Assembly (NCBI GenBank): GCA_937906635.1
Contig: CALCYP010000079.1
Coordinates: forward strand, 1 to 28,361
Length of the DNA stretch: 28,361 bases
Direction of reading: 5' to 3'
DNA from: an uncultured bacterium
GTDB taxonomy: Bacteria > Patescibacteriota > Gracilibacteria > Absconditabacterales > Absconditicoccaceae
In this document: positions 17,029 to 26,979 of the stretch, one piece after another
How positions within the stretch are numbered: position 1 is the first letter of the stretch
Layout of the letters: every line of letters begins with the position of its first letter
Translations under genes and position numbers: made by a program
Notes under the pieces: generated by a model
What the model was told of the DNA's origin: nothing
What the model saw: only the letters and a program-made list of their open reading frames with translations
Databases searched by the model: none

Positions 17029-18600
17029 ATGATTAATGACATTTCAAATTCACCTTTAGAAAATAGAGGACAAGACATTATACAAAACAAGACAGAAAAC
17101 ACCAAAATAGAACTTGTAGAAAGTCTTGTTAACGAAGAAGGTAGAGAGACAATGGACAAAGATTGAGAATATATAGAACTTTATCAAAAACAAAATGAAG
17201 TTGCTCAACAATTAGAAAAACGAGCAGAAGAAAATAATTTAAAAGATAGAGATTGATCCAAATTGTTTTTTAGTCCAGAATTATTGAAATTTGATGATGA
17301 TATTGTGGTTTATAGTGCATGAATTCCATCTGTTCAACCATACTTGTTTAGGATGAAAAATTGAACTTTTGAAGAAATTCCATTACTTCCAGAAAAAATT
17401 CATTATGATGGGGAAAATGGAGTAATATGTAGAAATATTAGAATAGTTAAAAATTGAGTATATTCAGTAGAATTAGTCCATATGAAGAATCATCGAGTAG
17501 AGCAGCGTTGAGGTAGATGAGATGTCTACTTATGAGATTATACTGAATCATATTTTATTGATAAATCCTGAAAAATATTAGAGCAAATTTGACAATTATG
17601 AGATTTTGTAAAAGAAGATGGTATTTATAGTAAGCACAACCGACAATATGCTTCTTTGTGATTTAGACAAACAGAATTATCGAAGTACGATTTGAATTGA
17701 AAACTGCAGTCAAAATCTTTGACAATCTTTGATAAAGATTTACATGAATTATTTACTATCGAAAATAGTCAACAGTATCGAGTTCAATATTGTGATGATG
17801 AAATATGTATTTGCCAAGATATATATTCACCAACAAAAAAATATACAATCGTAGATAAAACATGAATTATCGCCCAATGAACAGTAGATGAACTGAAATC
17901 AAATGAGCATATGCAAAAATTTTTGGAAAGAGAAGAAATAAGACAACAAAAGCAGAAAGAAAACGAGGATAAAATACGAGAAACGAGAAGACTTCCATTT
18001 GGAGAAAGATTTAAAGAAATAAATCACTGTATCCTTTCGTTTAATGAAAAAGGAGATATAGCAACGATTAAAAACGACAAATGAGAAACATTATATGAAA
18101 TAACAGACGTTTTGGATTTTTATGAAAATGATTACAGTCCAGAGTTTAGGACAAGAAATTGAAACTTAGAAATATCTGAACGAGACAAAGATTCAAATAT
18201 TTTGTTTATGAAAAAATATGAATGAGGTTACCAAAAAAAGTCAATTTTCATAAATAAAACGACATGAGAAAAACTTGAGCTTGATTGATTTAAATGAATA
18301 TATTCATCTTTGAGTTGAAAATTGATTGAAGTTTTTGTAAATTGAAATGATTCAGAAATTTATGATGAAAATTTAAATAAATTATGAATGAGAATTTGGT
18401 CTGGATACTGACTTTATGCTGTAGCAAGACAAGAAAATTGAGATATAAAAACTTATTTATACAATTCAAATACATGAAAACAATTGTTCGAAGTTGATAA
18501 TAATATAAACGTAATAAAAAGAACATATCGTGATGAAAAACAGCAATATCATCTAATTATACAAAAAAAAGACTGAACTTTAATTGAAGTTTCCCCATAA
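17029..18600 (+). CDS. UGA-dense 523-aa protein of unknown function
   Basis: ATG 17029 to TAA 18598-18600, open only with UGA as Gly. By my count about 28 of 38 glycines are UGA, so a standard-code search sees nothing here. After an acidic helical N-terminus (about 1-75) the protein is built from short beta-like units, each turning on a Gly: FRMKNGTFEEIPLLP, IVKNGVYSVELVHMKN, DKSGKILEQIGQLGDF, IYSSLSGKLIEVFVNGN. This is reminiscent of WG-type or beta-propeller repeats. A charged helical insert lies near the middle (REEIRQQKQKENEDKI). No signal peptide is seen. The repeat reading is my inference and no enzyme motif is visible. It has its own promoter of the shared poly-T type. It ends 33 bp before the convergent rlmH stop. 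Confidence 0.8.
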
Positions 18601-18633
18601 ATTAAATTTTAATTCTTAATTATTGATTCTTAA

Positions 18634-19080
18634 TTAATAATGATATGATTTTCCAGTTTCAATAGTTCAAATCCTATAAATTTGTTCCAATAAAGTCAAT
18701 TTTGCGAGTCAATGAGGTAGTGTAATCTTTCAAAATGCTACCTTTTTTGCTCAAAATTTCAGGAGTTCATCTTCATTCAAGCCATATGGTCATCAAATAA
18801 TGAAAACTATATTTTTATTTTTACACATATCCAAAAATTTTTCAGTACTTACCAAATCTCCATCTTTACTCATCAAAATATAATCCCAATCCTTATACTT
18901 TTTACCCAATTTTTCCAAAATTTCTCAAGTTTCTTTCTCAATTATCTGCTCTCTTGTCCCATTTTTGCATGGTTTCAGATTTTCCAAAATTACAGACTTT
19001 CAGAGTCTTTTTGTATATTCTCAAATTGCACTAGCCCAGTGCTTATCCGAATCAGAAATATTTAAAATTACATAAGTCAT
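18634..19080 (-). CDS. rlmH: 23S rRNA (pseudouridine1915-N3)-methyltransferase RlmH
   Basis: RlmH is a SPOUT-class methyltransferase that methylates pseudouridine 1915 of 23S rRNA. The 148-aa protein is full length. The SAM-binding knot FIIGGPYGLNEDEL has its two invariant glycines encoded by consecutive UGA codons. The C-terminal signature TLPHGLAKLTLLEQIYRIG and the final YHY are intact. Nine of about 13 glycines are UGA. The ATG at 19080 gives the expected TYVILNIS start. It lies downstream of obg, separated by 102 bp of heptamer repeat, and is convergent with the gene ending at 18600. Confidence 0.96.
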
Positions 19081-19099
19081 GAAAAATTTTACAGAGTAA

Positions 19100-19190
19100 A
19101 ATTTTCAGCTATTAGCCTATGGCCAATAGATTATAGCTTCTTATTTGCCATTAGCTACTAGCTATCAGCTATCAGCTGTCAGCTAAAACA
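19100..19190. repeat. Heptameric TAGCTGA-type repeat, site 3
   Basis: On the minus strand TAGCTGA, CAGCTGA, TAGCTGA, TAGCTAG and TAGCTAA run in tandem, then degenerate units continue (TAGCCTAT, TAGGC). The TAG stop of obg (19185-19183) is the first unit. Same family as 8140-8179 and 8575-8655. Confidence 0.7.
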
Positions 19191-20658
19191 ATATATATCT
19201 ATCATGCTCTCAATCGTAGTAACTTTTCACTTTAATCACATCTCATTTTTTGATTCATGAACTTTCAAATTCTTCCATAAATCATAGTTCATTTATCATT
19301 TTCCAAAAATACATTTCTCATTCTTCATTTCACCATTGAGTGATGAAAACTCGTTTACAAAATTCTGGATCTCTAACTTCTCGTACTTTATTGTATTTCG
19401 AATCTATTTCATCTATATATCATTCGTCCAAAAGCTTTTGCTTTTCAGTACTTGTTATGTCTTTTACCAAGATATTATATTCGTCTATAAATTCTCATTC
19501 CTGCACATCATCATCAAAAATATGTTCAGCTGTTGGCGATTTTTTCAAAATTTCAGCGATTTTATTTATCCATTTATCCAATCAATAGTGTGATGCTGCA
19601 GAAACTACAAAACAATTTTTTTCAAGGATATCTGCTTTGATTTCAAAATTCAATTCTTTTTGAGTAAATTCATTCAACTTGATTAAAAATTGATTTTTGT
19701 ATTCTCAGACTATTTCATTATCATTTATCAAATCATATTTGTTCAATGCAAAAATTATCTTTTTGAAAAGTATTATTTCATCATTTTTTTTTGCGATTAA
19801 GACGATAGCTCACTCTCTTTCTTCCAAACTAATCTCAGCATCAGCATCCACTTTTTCATGTATATATTTTACTATTTCATCCAATAATTCTGGAATTTCA
19901 TTTAGTCAATTATCCAATTTTTCCAAATCTCAGATAAAACAGAAAATTCTGGATTTCAATATATGCCTCAAAAAATCATTTCAAAGTCCCTTTCATTCGG
20001 CAGCTCACCTAATTAACCCAGGAATATCAATCATATTGAAATGAAAATCTCATACAGAGACACTTCCAAGATTTGGCACAATAGTAGTGAAAGGGTAGTC
20101 TCAAATTTTTGCTTTTGTATTCGATACTGAATTTATCAAACTAGATTTTCCTACGCTCGGACTTCAAATCAGAGCGACATCAGCCAAAAGCTGCAATTCC
20201 AAAATCACATTCTTTTTCCTTGCCGGTTCTCAAAGTAAAGCAAAAGTGGGGTATTGATTTACTGAATCTTTGAAATGTATATTTCACATTCATCATTCTC
20301 ATCATTTCAAAGCAACCCATTTTTCTCCATCTTTTGAAAGTTGTTTTATGATATTTCATTCTTCATCTTTTATTATCGTTCAGACTGGCACATTCAAAAT
20401 CAAACTTTCACCATTTGCTCAGTATTGATCTTTTGTCCTTCCAGGTTCTCAGCTTTGCGCTTTAAATATCTTTTTATACTTGTATGGCAAAAGTGTGTCT
20501 TCATCTTTTGTAGCAAAAAAAATGAGGTCTCAACCTTTTCATCCATCTCAACCATTTGGTCATCAAAAAGCCATTTTAGCTTCTCTCCTACCAGAAGCCA
20601 ATCAATCTCAACCTCTTCAGGATTCTATATGTATTTGTACTTCATCATAAAATTGCAT
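19183..20658 (-). CDS. obg: GTPase Obg/CgtA
   Basis: Obg is an essential GTPase that binds the 50S subunit and is needed for late ribosome assembly. The 491-aa protein has the N-terminal glycine-rich Obg fold (HIESGRGGDGLASGRREA, then FGGPNGGDGGKGGDL), with many Gly from UGA. G1 is GSPSVGKSSL (Gly 165 from UGA), G3 is DIPGLIRGAAEGKGLG (Asp 211), G4 is NKYD (306-309) and G5 is the SAAS segment. A C-terminal extension of about 110 residues includes KVREVRDPEFCKRVFITQ and MEEFESSGIKKGDVIKV, matching the OCT-type tail. The start follows from the family N-terminus MQFYDEV. It lies 68 bp after the 915-aa gene and upstream of rlmH. Confidence 0.96.
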
Positions 20659-20726
20659 ATTTTTGTTTTTTCATATAAATCAACAATATAAATATTGAAA
20701 GTATATATTTTTTCAAGTAAAATAGA

Positions 20727-23474
20727 TTAAGCATTATAAGCCTCTAATATGAGTGGATCAAATGTAGTATCAATTTTTAAGTTGTTTAATGCTTGTGTGG
20801 ATTGGCTTACTACTTGTTCAACATCCTGTCACATATCAACCAAATTAGGTAAATCTCCACAATCTCTCTTTTTTGTATAATTTTCTCGCAAAATTCACAT
20901 TTTTCTATCAAGTAGCTTTTTTCAAGTTGTATTTGTTTCTGACATTATTTTCAAAGCGTTTTCAAATTCATCCAAATCTATTATCCTTCCAGTTCATTCG
21001 TCCTGTGATAATAAATCCAAAAAGATATAATAGTTTAATTGCTTATTTCAATTTTTCTCAGCAGTTGCTTTTGATTCATAAGAAATAAAATTGCCGTTTG
21101 ATACTGATAAATCTTCATTTTCTCTTTGCATTGTATTTACACTTGAATCTACTACATCGGCTTTTACTGCTAAATTATCGGCGAATAAATACCTCAATAA
21201 ATCATCCTTTTCAACTAAATCTTTATTTGTGGATAACTTTTCATCTAGTTGATTTATATAATTTCTAAACCTCATTAATTGATTTGGACTTTCTTTATAA
21301 TTTTCTATACTATCAGATATTAATTTTATCAGCTTAAATTGTTCAGATTCATTACCTTCACTGACAATTAAACAACCATTTAATTTTTCATCAATATCAT
21401 TTTTATTATAAAATTTTGAATAAATTGTCTTTATGATATCCTGTTTTAATATATTTTTTTCGTTAAATTTAGATACTTCATCTTTTATTACTTCCATATT
21501 TGCTCATAAAATTCACTTGAAATTTTTTAAATAAACGGCTTCTGTCATAATAAATCATTGCATGCGATCATATTGATTTATGTTAAATGATAATTTATTA
21601 ATTATATCGAAATTGATAGAATTTGCAGTTTGTTCCATTTCTTTCATTGTTGGTAATTTTGTTCTTATTCTATCTCTTTCTCAATTTGATTTTCAAATTT
21701 TATAACATCCATCATGGTCATTGTAATTTAAAAAATTATCAAATTCTAATGTTCCAGAATTTGTATTATAATACAGCTTGATGTAGTTTTTATTGACTCA
21801 GATAGTTCCACTCATGCTTATGATTCAAGTTTTTTCATCAAATTCAATATTTTCATTTATGTCTTGTATCTCAAACTCACTTGCAAAATTTTCTCCATTA
21901 TCATTTACTGTATCAAAGAATTTAGATATCGCACGGAAACAGCAAACCATACTACATCTTCTGATATTGATATTTTTTATTTTTTCTTTTTCAGTATGCT
22001 CTCATCTTTCTTTTATAGCGAGATTCACTATCATTTCATTGATCGTTTTTTGAGTATCTTTGACACTTTTGATGTTGATAGCATTTTTTACGACATCCAT
22101 ATTGATACTTAAATCATCATCCAAACATTGCACATTGTACAAAAAAGTAGGATCTCATTTTTTTTCTTCTTTTAATTTAGCAAATAATCTTTTTTTATCG
22201 TCCGTACTAATAGATATGTCCATATTGTTATCCAATTTATCATATTCTCAATATCAATAAATATAATCACTAATTTGTTTATTGTTTTCAACAATTGCTA
22301 TCGGCTTTATGTCTTTCATATTCCCAGTTGAATATTCAATTGAAGCGTTTATTCTTCTAGTGGAATATTCTTGACTTATTGACACGTTATTATCGTTTTT
22401 TATTTCTTTTAATTTCCTTAATCTTTTTCATTGATGAAAAAACATACTTAATCGTTTATACGATTCTTGTTCTTCTTCAGTTAGTTGCTCTCTTTTTTTA
22501 ACCTTTTTTGATAAATATTTATATTTGAAAAATAAATTTTCTAAATCTTTTTTTTGATGTCATTTTCATTGAACTTTTTCCAACAAAAAATCTATATCTT
22601 TGTCCTCTTCAGCAGAAATTTCTTCAGAATCTACGTATTTAGAATAATCTGTCAAATCTTCCTTGTTGTATACTTTATCCATAATTTTCTCCAATGAATC
22701 AGGATGAGATTCAAAAATTTTATCCTTTACTTCATTTAATAAATTTTCACTTGTTTTTTCAAATCATTGTGAGATAGCAAACAGATGTTTTCCAAAAATT
22801 TCATAAAGATCATCTTTTATATCTTCGTATTTTTGTGTATCATCGCCAAATAATTCAGAGATTCCATATGCACATTCATTGAAAAATCATTCTACATATT
22901 TTTTATTTCATAGTGTATCAAAAGATTCTTTTTTGAAAATTTCTTTTTTCATATTTTCAAAAAAGGGAGATATTTTTAGATTTAACATATTTTGAATTTT
23001 CTTATCCGATGGCCATTGAGTATTGGCTTCATTAATATTTTCATTATTTGTTAAATTATTATTCACTCAATTAAAAGGGGGGGTATTATCAGTGTCATCA
23101 GTGACATCAATATCTTTTGGTTTGCTGTCAATCTTTTGTATCTCTAACGCTCTGAGTTGTCTTTGTTTATTTGTATCGGGAATTTTCCTGATTTCTTTAT
23201 CTCTTGTAATTAATGTAGGATATCTAAATTCAAAAATTCAGACATCAATTCTATTTCAAATGATAGCCAATCTTGTTTTGTTTAAGTTTCATCAATATTC
23301 TTTGCATCATCTACTCCAAATTTCTTTTATTATGGAAAATTCATTATCTGAAAAATTTTCTCAATACCAATCCATAATATTTTTAAAAATATTGAGAAAT
23401 TGCCCTTCATTTTGTATTCCATTGAGTTGCTTTGGTAAATTTATACTATAATTTCAAGCTTCAAAATTTTCCAT
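20727..23474 (-). CDS. Very large 915-aa protein of unknown function
   Basis: One frame of 916 codons from ATG 23474 to TAA 20729-20727 with about 25 UGA-Gly codons. The protein is acidic/Asn/Lys-rich and mostly helical, with no signal peptide and no membrane segment. Segments that stand out are NEFSIIKEIWSRGCKEYGG, a basic helical stretch with KDLENLFFKYKYLSKKVKKR, a paired-Cys segment (IRRCSMVCCFRAISKF) and FDEKTGIISMSGTIGVNKNY. No nucleotide-binding or nuclease motif was recognised. It has its own promoter and sits at the head of the obg-rlmH run, though 68 bp separate it from obg. It is probably a lineage-specific protein and I cannot assign a function. Confidence 0.8.
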
Positions 23475-23503
23475 GAAAAATAAATAAAATAAACAACTAT
23501 ACA

Positions 23504-23532
23504 ATTATATACGAAAATCAAAAATTTTGCAA
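23504..23532 (-). promoter_or_regulatory. Promoter of the 915-aa gene
   Basis: On the minus strand TTGCAA (23532-23527) and TATAAT (23509-23504) with a 17-bp spacer, 30 bp before the ATG. Confidence 0.6.
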
Positions 23533-23542
23533 ATTTTTGCTG

Positions 23543-23570
23543 TTGATTTTTAGAAGAATTTATATATCAT
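23543..23570 (+). promoter_or_regulatory. Probable promoter of tRNA-Lys
   Basis: TTGATT (23543-23548) and TATCAT (23565-23570) with a 16-bp spacer, ending 31 bp before the tRNA. Confidence 0.45.
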
Positions 23571-23601
23571 AGTAAATGCTGTATTTTTTGTATTGTTTCA
23601 T

Positions 23602-23675
23602 GGGTGTGTAGCTCAGTTGGCTAGAGCAGATCCCTCTTAAGGATAAGGTCGAGGGTTCGAATCCCTCCACACCTA
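23602..23675 (+). tRNA. tRNA-Lys(CTT)
   Basis: A full cloverleaf can be drawn. The acceptor GGGTGTG pairs with CACACCT (first pair G-U). The D-arm is GCTC...GAGC. The anticodon stem GATCC/GGATA (outer pair mismatched) frames the loop CTCTTAA, so the anticodon is CTT. The variable loop is AGGTC and the T-arm is GAGGG-TTCGAAT-CCCTC. The discriminator is A and CCA is not encoded. It reads AAG. A phage-type gene cassette begins downstream, so the gene could mark an integration site, although no duplicated 3' end is visible in the window. Confidence 0.88.
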
Positions 23676-23704
23676 AATCAATAATATAGCACAATGTGAT
23701 AAAT

Positions 23705-23738
23705 ATAAGTCCATGTACTAGCTACATGGACTTTTTTT
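23705..23738 (+). terminator. Terminator after tRNA-Lys
   Basis: AAGTCCATGTA pairs with TACATGGACTT around a short CTAGC loop, followed by seven T. It ends the tRNA transcript. Confidence 0.8.
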
Positions 23739-23781
23739 GTAGGTCTTGTAGTGAGTTAAAAGTCCTTATTCGTTTTAGCAA

Positions 23782-23855
23782 GGAATTAGCTGGTACTTGT
23801 TCATATAGTGCTGTAGGCACTGCTAATTCCCCTACAGCACAATATGAGTAAGTAC
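23782..23855 (+). promoter_or_regulatory. Structured leader with crossing inverted repeats
   Basis: Two sets of complementary arms interleave. GGAATTAGC (23782-23790) matches GCTAATTCC (23822-23830) over 9 perfect bases. The 25-base arm 23793-23817 (ending GTGCTGTAGG) matches 23831-23855 with about three mismatches. Because the pairs cross, the RNA could form an H-type pseudoknot or switch between two structures. It sits between the tRNA terminator and the first gene of the phage-like cassette. No known RNA family was recognised. Confidence 0.55.
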
Positions 23856-23907
23856 TTTTTTCTTTAGACACAAGTCGTCTGTATGATAAACGGACAAGGA
23901 AAGAGAC

Positions 23908-23936
23908 TGCTCATATCGTAGTAGTCTTTTTATTTC
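23908..23936 (+). terminator. Hairpin terminator at the end of the leader
   Basis: AGACTGCT pairs with AGTAGTCT (one G-T pair) and is followed by a T-run. It lies 17 bp before the first cassette ATG, so a transcript of 23740-23936 would be a small RNA or an attenuated leader. Confidence 0.6.
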
Positions 23937-23952
23937 TTAATCGCGTATTATC

Positions 23953-24090
23953 ATGACAGAAAAAGAAAAGATCGTAGAGGTAGAATCAGAACAAGAACTA
24001 TCAGATGAAACTTTGATTAGTTTTTGTGAAGATTGTAACCTTATGGAGTACTTTAATGAGTACGAAACAAATTTACTTTCTAATTTTTAG
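23953..24090 (+). CDS. Small acidic phage-cassette protein (45 aa)
   Basis: A 45-aa acidic ORF starting MTEKEKIVEVESEQELSDE, with a CEDC pair at about 29-32 and ending LLSNF. It is the first ORF of the tightly packed + cassette; the next gene starts 2 bp after its stop. The CxxC pair alone does not define a zinc site. No UGA occurs because the peptide has no Gly. It has no recognisable family, and support comes from its position and spacing. Confidence 0.55.
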   Translation: MTEKEKIVEVESEQELSDETLISFCEDCNLMEYFNEYETNLLSNF

Positions 24091-24092
24091 TA

Positions 24093-24785
24093 ATGGATAG
24101 GCAATGATTTATATTCTATAATTCATTCTATGAGGCATTATCTGATCTTCCAGATCAAAATCAATTAGAATTATATAGAGCCATTGCTGAATATTCATTT
24201 ACTTTTAATGAACCAACAAATCTTACTGGAGTAAGCAAAACTATTTGGAAATTGATAAAGCCACAACTTGATGCAAACAATAAGAGGTTTCAAGACTGAA
24301 AAAGGGGTGGTAGACCAAAAAAAGAAACCAGTGGTTTTGAAAATGAAATAACCAGTGGTTTTGAAAATAAAAAACCTAAAGAAAAAGAAAAAGAGAAAGT
24401 AAAAGAAAAAGAGAATATATTATCTACTAACGTAGATAACAGCAAAGCTGATGGTTTTTGAAATGAAGATGTGAATGAATGTTTAGAGATTATAAAAAAA
24501 TTTAATGATTGAATAGTTGATTGAACAGTTAAAGAACAAAGGCAATATGCTAAATTGTTAATTGACAAACTTCAAAAAATTGAGAGTGTAAAATTATGAA
24601 ATTACACATGGAATCAAGTTTTAGAAACGATTTTACAAATTGTTTCACAGAATACATATCATGCACAGAAGATCGCATGACCGAAAAAGATTTATTACGA
24701 GTTATGAGGTTTGATGCAGATATGTAAGCAAGAGTTTTGAAAAGCAAAAACAAAAGAGATCCCTTTTATTTCTTGAATATGATAG
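24093..24785 (+). CDS. DUF6291-like phage replication-region protein
   Basis: The 230-aa protein opens with a pattern common in phage replication modules: FIFYNSFYEALSDLPD, LYRAIAEYSFTFNEPTNLTG, WKLIKPQLDANNKRF and then the basic DGKRGGRPKK. A lysine/glutamate-rich linker with a duplicated TSGFEN unit follows. The C-terminal half is helical (YAKLLIDKLQKIESVKL; YTWNQVLETILQIV). This resembles DUF6291-type proteins, which lie near DnaD-like initiators, so a role in replication initiation or helicase loading is plausible but not shown. UGA is used as Gly at several positions. The stop abuts the next start directly. Confidence 0.7.
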
Positions 24786-25118
24786 ATGGAAACAGCAATT
24801 AAAGAGTACAAAGAATTGACAGTTATATCAACATTTGACTGAGATATACTTACAGAAGCAAGTATTGATATAATGGAACAAGCACTGAATACTCAATGAA
24901 ATTTCATAAGAATTTGAGATGAAGTTATTGCAAAAAATCAAATCAAAAAAATCTGAAAAAGAAAAGTAGATTCAATTGAAAATTTTATTTTGCAGTTTTC
25001 AAGAGAGATACAGCAAAAACTAAAAGAAAGAGACAGACAAAAATTTGAGAGAGTATGAAAACATTTTGAGAGTATACAAGAGATTCAAAATTACATTACA
25101 AGCAACAACCTTTTATAA
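24786..25118 (+). CDS. Phage-cassette protein of unknown function (110 aa)
   Basis: The ATG follows the preceding TAG without a gap. The protein is helical. It has EYKELTVISTFDGDILTEAS, then a basic middle (NQIKKIGKRKVDSIENFILQ) and a long charged helix to the end (REIQQKLKERDRQKFERVG). UGA supplies its Gly residues. A Gam-like or other recombination-accessory role would suit a position upstream of the ERF-type gene, but the sequence gives no specific motif. Family not recognised. Confidence 0.65.
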
Positions 25119-25132
25119 TTAACCACCACAAA

Positions 25133-25429
25133 ATGATAAAAATTAATTCATGAAAAGTATTGTTTAATTGAGTTGATATAACAGATCAACCAGTGTTAAG
25201 ATATGCAACAGTGAATTGAAAACGATTATTACCATCAGAATGAGAGAAAAGAGAGAATCGGATTGACTGTGTAGATGAAAATGAGTGATTATTTGAAGTT
25301 TACTTTAATTGAGATCTACAATGCTTTGTGAGATGATGTTCAGAGGCTAAGAAATATTTACAAGAGCTAGTAGATGCTGAAGATTATTACAATGGAAATG
25401 AAAAGATAGATGAGTTTTACATTGGCTAG
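25133..25429 (+). CDS. Phage-cassette protein of unknown function (98 aa)
   Basis: It begins MIKINSGKVLFNGVDITDQP, has a beta-rich look with Gly-centred turns (NEGLFEVYFNGDLQCFVRG), and ends in an acidic helical tail (AKKYLQELVDAEDYY). Most Gly codons are UGA. It starts 14 bp after the preceding stop and ends 6 bp before the next ATG, in keeping with the packed cassette. No family recognised. Confidence 0.65.
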
Positions 25430-25435
25430 ATAAAA

Positions 25436-25627
25436 ATGGACTACAAAGTAATAGAGAGAAGAAGTTTATTCAAGGTATTCTTACAGAGAATATGATTCAA
25501 AAGCTATGCAGAGTATATCAACTTGTTTTGAGATGATATAGAGAAAAGAAAAATAGCGACAAAACGATTTTTAGATACTTACCAACACAAACATGAAAGA
25601 ATTACAAATGATACAGTCAGTGCTTAA
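25436..25627 (+). CDS. Small basic phage-cassette protein (63 aa)
   Basis: A 63-aa basic peptide (DYKVIERRSLFKVFLQRIG, then KRKIATKRFLDTYQHKHE) that is helical by composition. Its last 35 bases overlap the start of the ERF-type gene in another frame. The overlap and spacing support it as a real gene; function unknown. Confidence 0.6.
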
Positions 25628-26210
25628 AGCACCAAAATGACAATTTAATACTTTTGGAAAATATAAATACAGATCGTGTGAAGATATAGTTGAAGCTGTA
25701 AAGCCATTATTGAAAGCACATGAATGTGTATTGACTATGAGCGATGAATTAGTTTTGATTTGAGATAGATATTATATCAAAGCTACAGCAACTATCACGA
25801 ATAAAGAATGAAAACAAGTAGTGACTACATGATATGCAAGAGAAGAAGAAAGCAAAAAAGGTATGGATGGTAGCCAAGTAACATGAGCTAGTAGTAGTTA
25901 TGCAAGGAAATATGCTTTGAACTGATTATTTGCTATAGATGATGGAGTAGATAGTGACAAGACAAACACATGAGATAATAAAGATGATGATAAGCCACGA
26001 ATTACAGAAGAACAAATTATGGCTTTGAAAGACAAAGTAGATCGAGTAAGAAAATTCAAGAGCAGTGCTGAAATGGTAGCAAAGATTAGAGAGAGCTACA
26101 AGGTATCAAAAGATAGTGCAAAAGCACTTGATAGTATTTACTTCTTAATAGCATGAGATGAATGAGAAAATTGAGCAACTGATAGCGAGACATGAGAATT
26201 ACAAAAATAA
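25593..26210 (+). CDS. ERF-type single-strand annealing protein
   Basis: A 205-aa protein with the ERF family pattern: FGKYKYRSCEDIVEAVKPLL near the N-terminus, a beta-rich middle (DRYYIKATATITNKEGKQVV), then the signature GASSSYARKYALNGLFAIDD. ERF proteins bind single-stranded DNA ends and anneal complementary strands for phage recombination. The C-terminal third is an acidic linker followed by a helical tail ending SIYFLIAGDEGENG. About 11 of 15 glycines are UGA, so the cassette is adapted to a recoded host. It overlaps the upstream ORF by 35 bases. It is the clearest mark of a phage or prophage origin. Confidence 0.88.
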
Positions 26211-26217
26211 ATGACTT

Positions 26218-26556
26218 ATGTTGACTAATGATGATCTATTTGGACGAATGTGTTTACAAGACGAAATGATAACATTATCAAGTCAAATAAAAGCAGAGTA
26301 TGCAGAAAGAAAAATAGTAATGGACGTTGAGAAATGACAGAGACTTATTGAGTTAAAATTAGAATTAGACGATAATTGAAAGAAAATGTATACAGATGCA
26401 ACAGCGAACTGAAAAATTGATTCAGAATATCAAGATGAAGACATAGAGCAGTCAACTAGGAAGTTACAGTACGAATTATTGTATAACAAAGCTATGACAA
26501 TTACAGAGTTTATAAACATAGTAAAGCTAAATAATAAGGCTTTATTCACAATTTAG
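26218..26556 (+). CDS. Phage-cassette protein of unknown function (112 aa)
   Basis: A helical, charged protein: NDDLFGRMCLQDEMITLSSQ, AEYAERKIVMDVEKGQRLIE, a Gly-containing middle (GKKMYTDATANGKIDSE) and a helical end (LQYELLYNKAMTITEF). UGA encodes its Gly at three places. It starts 7 bp after the ERF gene. An upstream ATG at 26211 gives only a five-codon frame and was not chosen. It could be an accessory recombination factor; no motif decides. Confidence 0.65.
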
Positions 26557-26730
26557 ATGGTGCATGTATAACCGAAATACAGGATTAGAAGTTATCCCAC
26601 ACAAGACCTAAGCATGTCTATAAACTGCTAGGATTGCTACAACTTACCCAAGTTGCGATACTATTTAAGATGATTTGGTTTGTCCTGAGCATGACATAAA
26701 AAGGCTCACTTTAATATCTAAATAAACAAA

Positions 26731-26979
26731 ATGAAAAACGATCTAATCTTTATGAAACGATGTTATGATATGAAACCTTTCTTTCTATATGAGATAGAAA
26801 AACAAATAGAGGAGTGAGATTTTACATGGACATTACCATGAATAATTGATGCTTTACAATGTATTGATATGAATAATCGAACTATTGAAACATATTTGTT
26901 TATGAAATATTGAGAAGCTTTTTTATCAGAAATACTAATGAGCAAAAATGATTACAAAAAAGAAAAAAAAACCAACTAG
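26731..26979 (+). CDS. Phage-cassette protein of unknown function (82 aa)
   Basis: It follows a 174-bp gap that holds only a 6-bp hairpin (CAACTT/AAGTTG) and no clear gene. The protein is mostly helical (MKPFFLYEIEKQIEEGDFTW; RTIETYLFMKYGEAFLSEIL), with a basic tail. Three Gly are UGA. Its 3' end overlaps the HNH nuclease gene by 32 bases in another frame. Confidence 0.6.

Noticed and set aside
19336..20691. Several + strand ORFs of 80-116 codons
   Set aside because: All lie antisense to obg, whose domains are unmistakable.
23023..23451. + strand 142-codon ORF
   Set aside because: Antisense of the N-terminal part of the 915-aa gene; it has low-complexity Leu/Ser/Phe composition and no UGA-Gly pattern.
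24290..24568. Minus-strand Ser/Phe-rich ORF
   Set aside because: Antisense of the lysine/glutamate-rich linker of the DUF6291-like gene.
26557..26730. Possible small RNA or gene in the cassette gap
   Set aside because: Only a 6-bp hairpin and stop-rich frames; no T-run and no recognised RNA fold.
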